NCBI GenBank assembly: GCA_963669155.1
Contig: OZ022576.1
Span: 7,421,038-7,485,037 of the forward strand
From: Arbacia lixula
Lineage: Eukaryota > Echinodermata > Echinoidea > Arbacioida > Arbaciidae
DNA length: 64,000 nucleotides
Reading direction: 5' to 3'
Part shown: positions 32,190 through 43,299 of the stretch, in pieces
Position numbering within the stretch: the stretch's first letter is position 1
Layout: each line of letters begins with the position of its first letter
Program-made: the position numbers and the translations under genes
Notes under the pieces: generated by a model
Databases searched by the model: none
Told to the model about the DNA's origin: nothing
Seen by the model: only the letters and a program-made list of their open reading frames with translations

Positions 32190-32410
32190 CCTCCTCCTCC
32201 TCCTCCTCCTCCTCCTCCTCCTCCTCTTCCTCTCCTCCTCCTCCTCCTCCTCCTCCTCCTCCCCCTATCCTCCTCCTCCTCCTCCTCCTCCTCCTCCTCC
32301 TCCTCCTCCCCCTCCTCCTTCTCCCCCTTCTCCTCCTCCTTCTCCTCCTCCTCCTCTCCTCCTCCTCCTCCTCCTCCTCCTCCTCCTACTCCTCCTCCTA
32401 GCTCCTCCTC
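32190..32410. repeat. (CCT)n tract
   Basis: About 220 bp of CCT with a few interruptions, followed by degenerate ATC repeats to about 32500. Poly-Ser and poly-Leu ORFs are artefacts. Confidence 0.95.
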
Positions 32411-32519
32411 CTCCTCGCTATCATTATCAACATCATCATCACTTTCATTAATATTATCATCTTCATCACCATCGCCATCTCCACCACCACCGTCCCCATT
32501 GTCGTCGTGGTCACCATTC

Positions 32520-34110
32520 GCAATCGATGTAACAGCGACTTCCTTCTCAGATTTAAACTTTCAAATATCTTTGCTTTGCTTGCCACGTGAACCATTTTCA
32601 AAACATTCAGGCCTAGATCGAATTTGCCTGAAACAGCTAGGTTAGCCTATAGTAGAGGTTTATGTACTATATGCATACATAGAGATATGTGTGGGCGCAC
32701 GTTATCTGTTAACAGCAACGAATGAGACAGGTATACCCAGACAAAATACCCAGGTCCCTCACCCTCAAGAGATATTGGAAATGAAATCCGATGTGATTGC
32801 TTGCCGTATGACGTCATCCAACAAATGACCTCACCAACCCCGCGGTGAGATTTGCCCAAGCCCTGGGTCGTCGGCTTTTAATTCGTTTATATAATTACGC
32901 GCCTTGGACAAAGTCTACATCGTTAAGCTTGAGCTGCCTCGATTAGCTAGTAATTGGGAAAATAAAACAACAACAGCCGGCGCAACTTGCGTATACATAC
33001 GTGTATACAATGCTATACTGATACGGATAGGACCTGTATAATTCTGCTTGTTGCACTTATTCAGCGAGTGGCTCCGGACCGATGTATTGGGATCCGTTAA
33101 GGCGACACAACTTCCGCAGTGTTTTTCGCGGCAGACATTCATTCTCACTAGTGTAAGTCACGAGTGATATAGCACAGGTAGAATGAAAGAATGGTAGGAA
33201 AACAAAATATGTGGACTTTTTGCAGCGTTTAGAAGATCCCAAGTTCCAGTTGACAACTTGCTTGACAGGTGACTGATGTGGCAGACGACGGGCTGTTGAA
33301 ATCCTGCAACGATCACCAGCGCTCTGACAGAACTCAAGCCGGTAGGTTGGGCGTGTTACTCCAGGCCTTTTCGCTCTGCTCGTAGATAGTACGTACACTT
33401 TGAGTACGTACACTCTGAGTTTGAGTTTCATGCACTGCTATATTGCATAGCGTAGATCTACCGGCTGCTGATTTTAGAATGCTTTGTGATTTAATTATAT
33501 CTAGAAATCGTACTATGAGAATTGTTTCTGCATTAGAATGATAGGGACAACTCATTTGGACATTAATGCAATGCAAATGGTCACTATAAACAGACCTATA
33601 ATACAGTAATGTCACGCTAACACAATGATGCACAATCACAAGATATAACTATTATTAAGATGAACTTGATGACATGTTTATTGAAGTGATGTCTCAATGC
33701 CAACTCCAAAGTGAGAAACTAATCACACTGTGTAACCTATGGTAATGGCACCACTACGCGTACTGTAGGCTGTACAATAACAAATGTTCATCGTGTCAAA
33801 ATAAGTAAAATTGAGCGAGTTCTTGTATGGGATAAACTGTAGTTTTTCCAAACATTTATTGATGACCTTTCTTATGAAACTGGTTTTAAGGGGGTCTATA
33901 TCTTTTTAAATGTCATTCAATTTATACTTCATGAAAGGCTGTTTCTTGCAACGATTGGGTCACAAATTTCCAATAAATCACATATATTTCTCACTAACCC
34001 CACGTAACCCCACGTACCCCAACCCTTACTTAAAATTATTAAGTTTAGGCTGTGAGATCATTGAAGAAACCATCAAATTGAGGAAATATGAAATACCCCA
34101 ATCTGACCTC
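32520..34110. other. no gene or clear repeat seen
   Basis: Mixed-composition sequence. A short internal repeat 'gtacgtacact.tgagt' occurs around 33390-33420. ORFs are short, in several frames, without recognisable domains. Confidence 0.5.
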
Positions 34111-34124
34111 AGTCTGTGATACCA

Positions 34125-34740
34125 GGGGGGTATGCCGAAAAACGAACTTAGGAAAAATGTTATTGCATCTCAGGGAAAAATTTTATCTCTTGGTATTCCG
34201 AAAAGCCAACTTACAATAAAAGATAACATCTTTATTCAAATGAGATAGAGATAAAAATTTTATGTAAATGAGCCTCCAAGATCAAATTTTTATGCAAATG
34301 AGCTAAATCAGTATTCTCAAATGCACTTAGGAAAAAAGGTTTGGATAAAAGATAAAACTACTCCCAAGCAATTTTATCTCCAGACGGACGCGCCTAGGCT
34401 CATAGCATTACGTTAAAAAATAATTCACACATTCAACTTTTTGCACATGGGCGCATCAAATGCAATAAGGCGGGCTGATAGACATTGATGTGCAATGTCC
34501 CTTTCAGTTTCATGACATCACACCATCAGCTTGATGGTGTTAATGTATGCAAAAGACATGAAAGGATGTTTATTACTGGCTGCCTTTCAGATAGGAGCGC
34601 AGGGCATGCGCTCATTAATATTGGTTAAAATCTTCCTAAAATATTTTTTGGAATACCAAAGATAAAATATTTTCAGGACATTGTATCTTGGGGGAGGTAA
34701 CATTTTTATATCTGTGGATTTTCGGAATACCCCCCCCCCC
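34125..34740. mobile_element. foldback DNA element, 'GGGGTAT..CCGAAAA' ends
   Basis: Left end GGGGGGTATGCCGAAAAACG, right end ATTTTCGGAATACCCCCC. A second inner pair is also inverted: 'attttatctcttggtattcc' (about 34182-34201), and 'ggaataccaaagataaaat' (about 34652-34670). About 615 bp, non-coding, with repeated 'gataaaa' motifs. Confidence 0.7.
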
Positions 34741-37730
34741 CTTCCAGCACATTTGTTGGACTATTTTGGAACCATGATTATATGTGTACAGTGTATGTAT
34801 GCTCTAACTATTGAGATACACTGTACATGTAGACTACCTGCCAGATGAACGTGATGTCAGCATTGTGAGGGCAGTTTCGCAAAAGGATAATAGGGTATTT
34901 TATACTTCCATCAGGCAGTGGCTTTCGTCATTTTGATTTATATTGATGGTTTCCTATATGAATTTACAGCTCAAACTAGATCAAATTAGGGTAGGGCTAA
35001 GATCTGGACTAGAATAGGGTTTAGGGTTTAGTAAGGGTAAATGTGTCATTTTAGAGCAATTTTCTTGCCTGAATATGTCAACAACCAACCATTTTGATCG
35101 CGCGCTGCAACCCTCAGTTACGACACAGGTTTCAATGGCTTTTCAGTATGCATGTCCGATGATATTCCCCAGATGACAGCGCCTAACTAATTTTTAAATC
35201 AGAATCAGATACACTGTAGTTAGTAGTTCTGAGAAGTACTGAGGTGTGCAGTGTGCCTCAAAATTATTTTCAGCTCCATTCTCAATTATAAAAGGTTGGA
35301 TCTACTCGGACCATGTTGCATACATCTTCAGCAGAACATGTGTGTGAATAATAACAATTTATGGAGAGTAATGGTGTGAAATGAAGCACATGAAACAAGG
35401 TATACAGATGGTGAAAGGGGTTACAATACATACTCGGCATCATTGTACTGGAAATGAAATTTGCCAAAAAATGTCATAAGATGGTATTACGCACTGTTTT
35501 ATTCAATGTGCAAACTGAAATTGTTTCATGGCAGAAATATCTGTTTTGCTTAATATTACAAAAAAAATACTGATAACTTAGTGGGAAAGAAAGCTGCATA
35601 GACTTGGATGTTAAGTCAAAAGAGGTTTTGAGTGTACATTATAAGGGTGTGTGGGGATGGAGTTGGGGGTTGGGGGGGGGGGGGGTGCAACGTTTTGAAA
35701 TTAAACTGCATAATGTGACACCATAGTGAATCTGGTTTGACATCACCAGCTTTAATCACACTTGTGATCAATACACTACAGTATGTACAACAAAGATTTT
35801 AATACACTACCTAGTCAGCATTACATGGAGATGGTGAAAGGGTAGCTTGTTTAATTTCTTAACTAGGCAAAGCATCCATCGATGAAAGCTCATCGCATTG
35901 TCACTAATGAGGCATTATATTAAACTGCAGGTACCAAAATTACAAGAAAGCGAGCATCATGTCCTTTCTGTAGTCTGTCCTTCCACAACATAGACAAAAT
36001 GTAGCTAACCAAAATTTACAGAAATAGCCTACATAATAAGTTTTTGCGCTTTGGATAATGTGTGGAAGAAATCATACACTGTTTTCTTGTGAAATAAAGT
36101 TTTGGGGGTAAGTGGAAATTACACTAAAATTTAGCCATGTATTGTACAGTATATTTGCATATTTCTAACAAAAACACCTTATATGTAATACATTTTAAGA
36201 TGTTTTCCTTGATATTTCAAAGATTGATCTAGAAAATACATGCTAATTTATTTACTTTCATACCGTATTCAATCATAAACGCAGAATCTGAAAGTAACAC
36301 TCCCTTTAAAGTAAGAATAATTATAGCCCTCTAACAAGCCTCTTTGACCATTTCAAAGTGTGGTTAGCAATGTGGCTTTGCCCTCTCAATGTGTGGTAAT
36401 GGGATTGCCTCTTTCCTCTCTCCCTAATTCCCTTTCCTTTGTCTCTCTCTCTCTCCCCCCCCCCCCCTCTCTCTCTCTCTCTCTCCTTCTCTTGCTGTCT
36501 CTTTCCTGCCATTTACCCTCCTATCTTTCAACATACATCTTCCTCTCCCCTCCATTTATTCCACCACCAAACCTCGTACCAAGAACTTGGAGGACATTTA
36601 CTGGTACACTAATATGAAGATTACCCAGACATGTTTTTACATAGCTATGGATTCTGTACTGAAATTTGAAGAGGTAAATTATATCATGCATAATAGAATA
36701 AGTACTGTAGTTCTTCCTGAGCTTCTCCACTTTGAGCTAATTTTAAGCACATTATGTGCCTTTATTTTTTTACATGAAGTATGCTCAAGACTTTTAATTT
36801 GCTACAAGCAGAAAGTAATATGATATCATTATCCAATCAAACTGTCTAAGGAAAGAATGCAATTTGATTTTTTTGGTATATATATCTACGTCACATGTAC
36901 GTACATGTTTATTTCATGCTTTTGTATATCATTATGTGACTCCTTTGTATATCATTATGTGACTCCTGATAAATCATCTGCGCATGATATACACACACTG
37001 TACATACTGTAAACATACTGTATAATCCAATAGTTTTTTGCATCACAGATTTTTACCGAGTTGTTGTTTCCTCAATTTTCATGTACATTGCCCAATTATG
37101 AACAGAATATGGTAGAAAATAATCTTTTATAACTTCCCTCACTATATCAGAACTGATATCAGAACTGAATAAAAGCAGAAACTATAGTAATCGTACTCCT
37201 TTTTCCATAAATTGCCTTTTTTACATGTATGTTCTTTGATTTGTGTAAAAATATGTGTCTAATGATATATCTAACATACAGGTGAAATGGTAAATATCCT
37301 TTTGAGAAAATTTTCAAAAAAAATTGTACACAGTGTATGGGACAGCACCTCGCCTGAAACAAAACTTTAAAAGAAAATAATTTTCATTCCTTTTGACCGA
37401 TTTTCGTTAAACTTTGTCTGATATGTTTCATTCATGTGTCTCCTTTAAAACAGCGATTTATGGAACCATACAGTGCAGACATGGTAGAGCATCCCACACG
37501 TGACATCAAAAACCTTAACGGTTTACAAACACAGTTTATAAGATTCGCTCACAATATTGCAGTATTTTTACTTCGTCTCGATGTGCAAAACAGTCCAAAA
37601 CTACATGTAGCTGGAAACAAGGAGGAACAAATACGATTCCTGTTCATATACACAGGTATCAGTAATGCATCAGCAAACTTGCCACTAATGTTGTGCTTAT
37701 TTTTCGGACAGGTGGTGTGTATGAACGGGG
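34741..37730. other. no gene seen; simple repeats
   Basis: AT-rich. Poly-G at 35671-35687, CT/poly-C at 36440-36487, a 27 bp duplication 'tttgtatatcattatgtgac' near 36921-36966, and near 37385-37445 a stretch resembling the right part of the AAGTCCACCC transposon family ('gaccgattttcgttaaactt'). Confidence 0.5.
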
Positions 37731-37736
37731 TTTTGT

Positions 37737-38130
37737 ATCTCTCTGTTTCTCTCTCTCTCTCTCTCTCTCTCTCATTCTGTCATTGTCTCTGTCTCTTTTT
37801 CTGTCTCTGAGGTGTCTCTCTGTCTCTCATTATCTGTCCCTGTCTCTGTCTGTCTGTCTCTCCCTCTCCCCCCTCTTTCTCTCTCTTTCTCTCCTCTTTC
37901 CCCCCTCTCTCCCCCCCCCCCCATTCTCATTCCCTCTCCCCCTCCCTGCTCTCTCTCTCTCTCTCCCCCTCTTTCTCTACCTCCTCTCTCCCCCTCGCTC
38001 CCCCTCCCCCCTCTCTCTCTCCCTTCTTTCTCTCAACCCCCTCTCTTCCTCCTCCCTCCCCCCTCTCTCCCTCCTCTCTTCCCCCTCTCCCCCCCTCTAT
38101 CTCTGTCTCTCTCTCTGTGTCTGTCTCTCA
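37737..38130. repeat. (CT)n and CCCT-rich tract
   Basis: About 390 bp of interrupted CT with poly-C runs. All Leu/Ser/Pro ORFs here are low complexity. Confidence 0.9.
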
Positions 38131-38540
38131 GTCCCACCTTCCTGCCACGGCAATGTCTTGACATAATCTCAAGGTCCGTGGCATGGCAAGTGACAAATGG
38201 AAATGGACCACCAAGTGCCTGCTCTATCGATCTGACCTCCATTATTTCCTCTGAAAAGAGTGTTGGGCGGGCTGAGATACCTGAGGATTTGCATAATTTC
38301 CACGTTCTTTTATGTTTCCCTCTGATGAAGAAAAGATAGAAAACGAGGTGTTCATTTACATGTACAATGTACATATATGGTTACTTTATCTTGTAAAAAT
38401 AACACAATTTTCTCTCGCATCTTATTTTGACCAGAATTGATTGTTCCATATAAGTTAAGATTATATAGTCTTAACTGAAATTGATTTGAAAATTATTTAC
38501 TCATTAGACCAAAATTACACATAAATGGAATTGTAGACCT

Positions 38541-38680
38541 GGGCCCTGTCTTGATAGAAAGAGTTGCGATTGATTGCAACTAGACTTAGGATTGATATCA
38601 ACTGTATCTCAATTAGAGATTGGAGATTGGATGAATTTCAGAACAATTGCAACTTGTTAGTGATAGCTGTACATTGGCTG
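38541..38680. mobile_element. GGGCCC-family MITE, truncated copy
   Basis: Begins GGGCCCTGTCTTGATAGAAA and 'gagttgcgattgattgcaac', like 2261-2417, with an internal 'attgcaacttgttagtg' near 38645. The opposite GGGCCC end is missing, so it is a fragment. Confidence 0.45.
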
Positions 38681-39164
38681 AAATAATCAACTAATTATAC
38701 ATGTACATAAGTGTACAAGTGTTCTGCATGTTCAGTACAGCAGTATAGTAGTCAGTGAATATATATTGGTGTTTGCTATGGGAGTAGAAGTCAGGAAATG
38801 TACTTGTAGCACCCTCACACACATACCCCCCCCCCCCCCCATCCCTGCTTACGTCTACTGCTACGTGTTAGAACGTTCCCCGCCACACACACCGTTTGCG
38901 AATAGCCGTTTACACCGCTCACCATAATGTGATACATATAGCGGCGGTGTAAAGGGCCCGTGTATGCCAGCCTCACTGACAAGCTGGCGAGTTTATTCAA
39001 CTAATAGACTTAATGCATTTGGGAATATTTCACCGCCTGGGGTGCTTCTACTGCTTAATCAAATTGATGGTTATCCCCTGCAGGTCCTCTAACCATCCCA
39101 ATGTGTCCGGGATGGGAGAGAGAGAAAGGGGGACATGTGTTTGTTTGCCGATTTAGAGGCGGTT

Positions 39165-40080
39165 AAGTCCTCTTGTCATTTGTCTAGCTGGTACAGTGTG
39201 GAGACTTGTTGAGAAGGAGAGGAGGAGATGGAGAAGGAAAAAGAAGGAGAGGAGGAGGGAGGGATGGATAACAGGATGAGGGGGAAAGTGAAGGAGAAGG
39301 AATGGAAAAAGAGCAATGGAAGGACAATTGGTACAGTGTGGAGAAATGAGAGGATAAGACGGAGGAGGAAGCAGAAAAAGAATGAGAGGAGGAGGGAGGG
39401 ATAACAGGATGAGGAGAGAATGAAGGAGAAGAAACAGAAGGGGAATTAAATGGAAAGGCACTTTTTTGATAGTGATCTCGTTCTTTGTCAAGCAGGTACA
39501 GTCTTAAGACATACACGGAAGGAGTGGAGGAGATGGAGAAGGAAGGAGAAGAGGAGGTGGAGAAATGAAGGAGAGGCAGAAAAGTTATGGAGGAGGAGGA
39601 GGAGGAGGAGGAGGAGGAGGGTAATATAGAATGACTATCAATCATTTTCTTGTTACGTAGACATGATGCAATGAAGGAGTAGAAGAGATGGAGAAGGAGG
39701 GAAGAGGATGTAATGGAGGCAGGAGGGGAATCGGGATAAGCAATCAGTGAGAGAGTAGGCAAAGGAGGAACAGTTGGACAAGGAGTTTGAAGAAATTGAA
39801 CAACAAGTTCAGTCATTTGTGTAGTTGGTACACAAACATGGTGCCAGCAAGCAGGAGAAGAGATGGACAAGGAAGGGGAATAGGAGGCGGGAGGGATAAC
39901 AAGAGGAAGGAAAAGTGAATGAGAAAGAGGATGCAGTAGGGGTAATGGGATGAAAAAATATAAAAGAAGGAGAAGTAATGTAGAAATAATTTAAAGGGTA
40001 TGGAAGGGGTATGATAGCAGATGAGGAAGGTGTGTGAACTGGGTATGTGGAAAATAAGAAAAAGAACATTGGATTAGCTT
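39165..40080. repeat. degenerate purine-rich tandem array, unit about 140-168 bp
   Basis: Five diverged units recur with 'tttgt..agctggtacag' anchors near 39189, 39329, 39493, 39658 and 39826. Each is followed by GGAGG/GAAGGA stretches and often by 'gggagggataacaggatgag'. The + strand is strongly A/G. Minus-strand Ser/Pro/Phe ORFs (for example 39184-39870) are shadows of this composition. Confidence 0.7.
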
Positions 40081-40611
40081 TAACAGAAGGAGGAAGTGTA
40101 TTACCTGCAAAAGATTTGTGGTATTATTATCTTATGACAGAAAAATGAAAAGAGTTGCGGAAAGTTAGATTAAGAATAACAAAATATAAAGTACTTTAGC
40201 CCATGTATTGTGACAGTATTGCAAGTTGATTATGAATTCCTAACACAATACAAACTTTGAATGAGTGAATTAATGATTCATTATCTACTTAAGTGGTTGT
40301 CAGAGAGTGTTATGAGTATAATCTATAATGCCTAGATAAGACCCACATCACTTGTCAATTTATAGTGCTTTTGATTGACAGTGCCCCTTTCATATATCAG
40401 CAACGTTGCACTATTCAGGCATATAATCAATACCAAAAATCAATTTACCTAGTTGCGTGTAAGTAAATGGGGAGGAGAAAGACCTATTTCTTAGGACTTG
40501 TCTTAAATTCAAACATTTGAATATTGTAAGTCAAACCATAATACTCAGTATAGAAGGGTAAGAGAAAATCATGTGGCACATGGTTCTGGTGCAGTAAGCT
40601 AAAGGTAATCT

Positions 40612-41127
40612 TGAAAGGAAAGTCCACCTTGACATTGAGTGTTTTAAAAACACATGACAGAAAAATAATAAATGACGGTTTCACAAAAAATCCATCAAAG
40701 GATAGCAGAGTTATGAATTTTTTAATTCTTAAATTTCTGATGTCACTTGTGAGATACTCTGCTATAAGTTGTGAACTAATATTTTTGAAAATTTCCATTT
40801 TCTCAAAAAGATATACACCATTTTACCCGCTCTTTTAACATGTTTAACATGTTTAACATTAACATTAACATTTAACATTATACATGTACAGTATGTGTTT
40901 ACACATGTCTGTGGAAAAGCTTGATTCCTTCATGCATAGGTTATTTACGGAATTATACAGCACACATTTTGTTTTGGAAAGCAACTCACACATGATGTCA
41001 CAGATCTTTAAGAAATCATAACTTCCTTATCCTTCGACGGATTTTTGTTAAACCTTCATTATATATGTTGCTTTCATTTTTCTCCCATAAATAAAATCAA
41101 TTTGAGTTCAGGGTAGACTTTCCCTTC
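40612..41127. mobile_element. non-autonomous DNA transposon, 'AAGTCCACCC' family, copy 2
   Basis: Left end TTGAAAGGAAAGTCCACCTT, right end GGGTAGACTTTCCCTTCA. Internal matches to 29236-29702 include 'gatgtcac.tgtgag.tactc' and 'atatgttgctttcat'. About 515 bp, non-coding, older than copy 1 judging by the changed ends. Confidence 0.75.
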
Positions 41128-41565
41128 AGGCACAAACCCAACTGTGACGCTCTACATGTATGAAAGTGTGTGTCTGTCAGCTAAGACTAGCTCCTGACTT
41201 GGTAGTTGTGTCCATTTTAGAAAAAATGTGCACACATACATGTATATGTGAAAGCTAGTCACCTACAGATTCAGACGGACGGACACAGTTTATTGCTTAT
41301 AAACCAGGGGAAGAGTTACATATATACATTTGTCTCCTATGTGGGAGCTATTTATAATCTTCTTTGCAATGTAGAGTCCTTCGCTAAGGCAGTAGTCTAG
41401 AGTGAAGATCTTGCAAAGGAGGGCCGAATCTGCATGTGGCATTCATGACCAGAAGTGTCAAATTAATGGCTCGCCAACGTATACAACTCTGGGCGGATGC
41501 TCGGCAAAAACACAAGCCTCGATTCAATACATTTTCATGACTTGCTTAGGTAAATTTGGAAAGGG

Positions 41566-41583
41566 AGGGGGGGGGGGGGGGGG
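41566..41583. repeat. poly-G run
   Basis: About 18 consecutive G followed shortly by (AG)n to 41602. G-quadruplex candidate. 41130-41560 and 41610-42900 show nothing else recognisable. Confidence 0.9.
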
Positions 41584-42930
41584 GTTAAAGAGAGAGAGAG
41601 AGGGGATGCGTAAATCTACACGAGCAGCAGAGGTGTGCATTTATATTGCGTTGATGGAGGATCTGGGTCAACCAATGGTCAGCGGAGGAAGTGGAAGGTG
41701 GAACCCAAACCCAGATGAATTCAGGAGAAAGACTGATGAGTAGTCGGTTAAAAATAAACTACGAAGACGGTATACATGGGGTGTGTTGAAGTGGAGAGCA
41801 GGGCGGCTTGCATGGATGGGGGGCTGCTCCCAGCAAAACGGTTCTCGCTCAAGGTGACGCTAGGATTTGGCCAAAGACAGTGGGGCGTAGCACGCGCCCC
41901 AGCTTGTAAATTCACCTGCGGATTTCAATCTGTAATTGAGATGTGTGCTTGATTCTGCGATGACTCTGTCAACATGAAACGGACTCGGTCGAGATGTAGG
42001 CCAGGTTAGTGTCTAAACTGCACGACGGACATGAATGATCAACAACATGCAAATAGAGAAGGAGAAGGGTGGGGGGGAATGGACTCGGAGTAAGAAAAGC
42101 TGAGCTTCCTGTTTTTTTACGGATGAGGATTTCGACGTAGTCTTTGGCCCAGAAACAATGAGGAGGAGCAGTACATAGGGTTATGCATCTTAGTGTAATT
42201 AATCGCACTCTGTAGAAAAAGAAAAAAGTTCATGCCACACGATCAGTCAAAAAGGGAATAAAGTGCAATAGCTGATGATATACCAGGCTTACCTCAGCAA
42301 TGTTTGATACATAACCTGTGCACTTCTTCTATTGATCTTGCATCTGGTATTCGTGTGTGATTCAGTGCACTCAGTTAATACAGTATTGCTGCTAACACAG
42401 AGAGTGAAGGGCCTTTTGGATAATGCATTTACCAGTACCGGTACACTAATTTTTTATGATAAAATCTGCCAAAAGCTACATGTATGTAGGTAACAGGTAA
42501 TGTTGCTGATATACCCTTTCCATGTTTGCTGTTCAATATGTTCATTGTGGTGAATTGCTGTAGGAACTAATGACTAAAGCAACTAAAGCTGTTAAAAAGT
42601 CACAATATTTCTTTGCCAAAATATTGCAACATTCACAGACAATTGGTTGTATTTTCATAACATTTAGAGTTGATACTGCAAATATATCTTGACTGTCACG
42701 TACACCAATGAATACCTCGTCTTTCATTTAGATTTCCTGTTGGGTATACATGACATTGATATCCTTCAATCCTTGATATCAAGTTTCCACTTCATTGCAT
42801 TTTAAAATGAAATATCAGGGTAGCACAAATAGATAGAGGCAGAAGAGGAGTTTTAAACGTACATGTAACTGAAACAGTAGTGACCTCATAACATGCAGAA
42901 GACCAGGGTTCTGTTCCATAAAACTTACTA

Positions 42931-43292
42931 TTAAAGGGCATATACTGTACTGGGAAGGCAAAAAAGCCTTCAAAATGTAATTGTTTGCAATCTTCTTGTC
43001 AAAGTTTAAATTCATGTATTGTCTATTTTAGAAGCTTGCTGAAAGTTATTTGCCCTCAAATTATCTACATTTGGAGTAATCAGTGATTAAATCACAAATG
43101 TTCGGGCCGAACATTTTGAGGATTCAAACATTAATCATTAATTACTCTATATGTGGATCATTTGAGGGCAAATAACTTTCAGCAAGCTTCTAAAATAGAC
43201 AATACATGAATTTAAGACCATTGGCAAGAAGATTGCTAACAATTACATTTTGAAGGCTCTTTTGCCTTCCCAGTACAGTATATGCCCTTTAA
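42931..43292. mobile_element. near-complete palindromic (foldback) element
   Basis: Ends TTAAAGGGCATATACTGTAC and GTACAGTATATGCCCTTTAA are exact reverse complements, and the two arms of about 175 bp remain complementary almost to the centre 'tgttcgggccgaaca' (about 43100-43114). TTAA at both tips is a possible target duplication. No ORF. The arms are only lightly diverged, so it is a fairly young insertion. Confidence 0.85.
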
Positions 43293-43299
43293 TGGTAAC

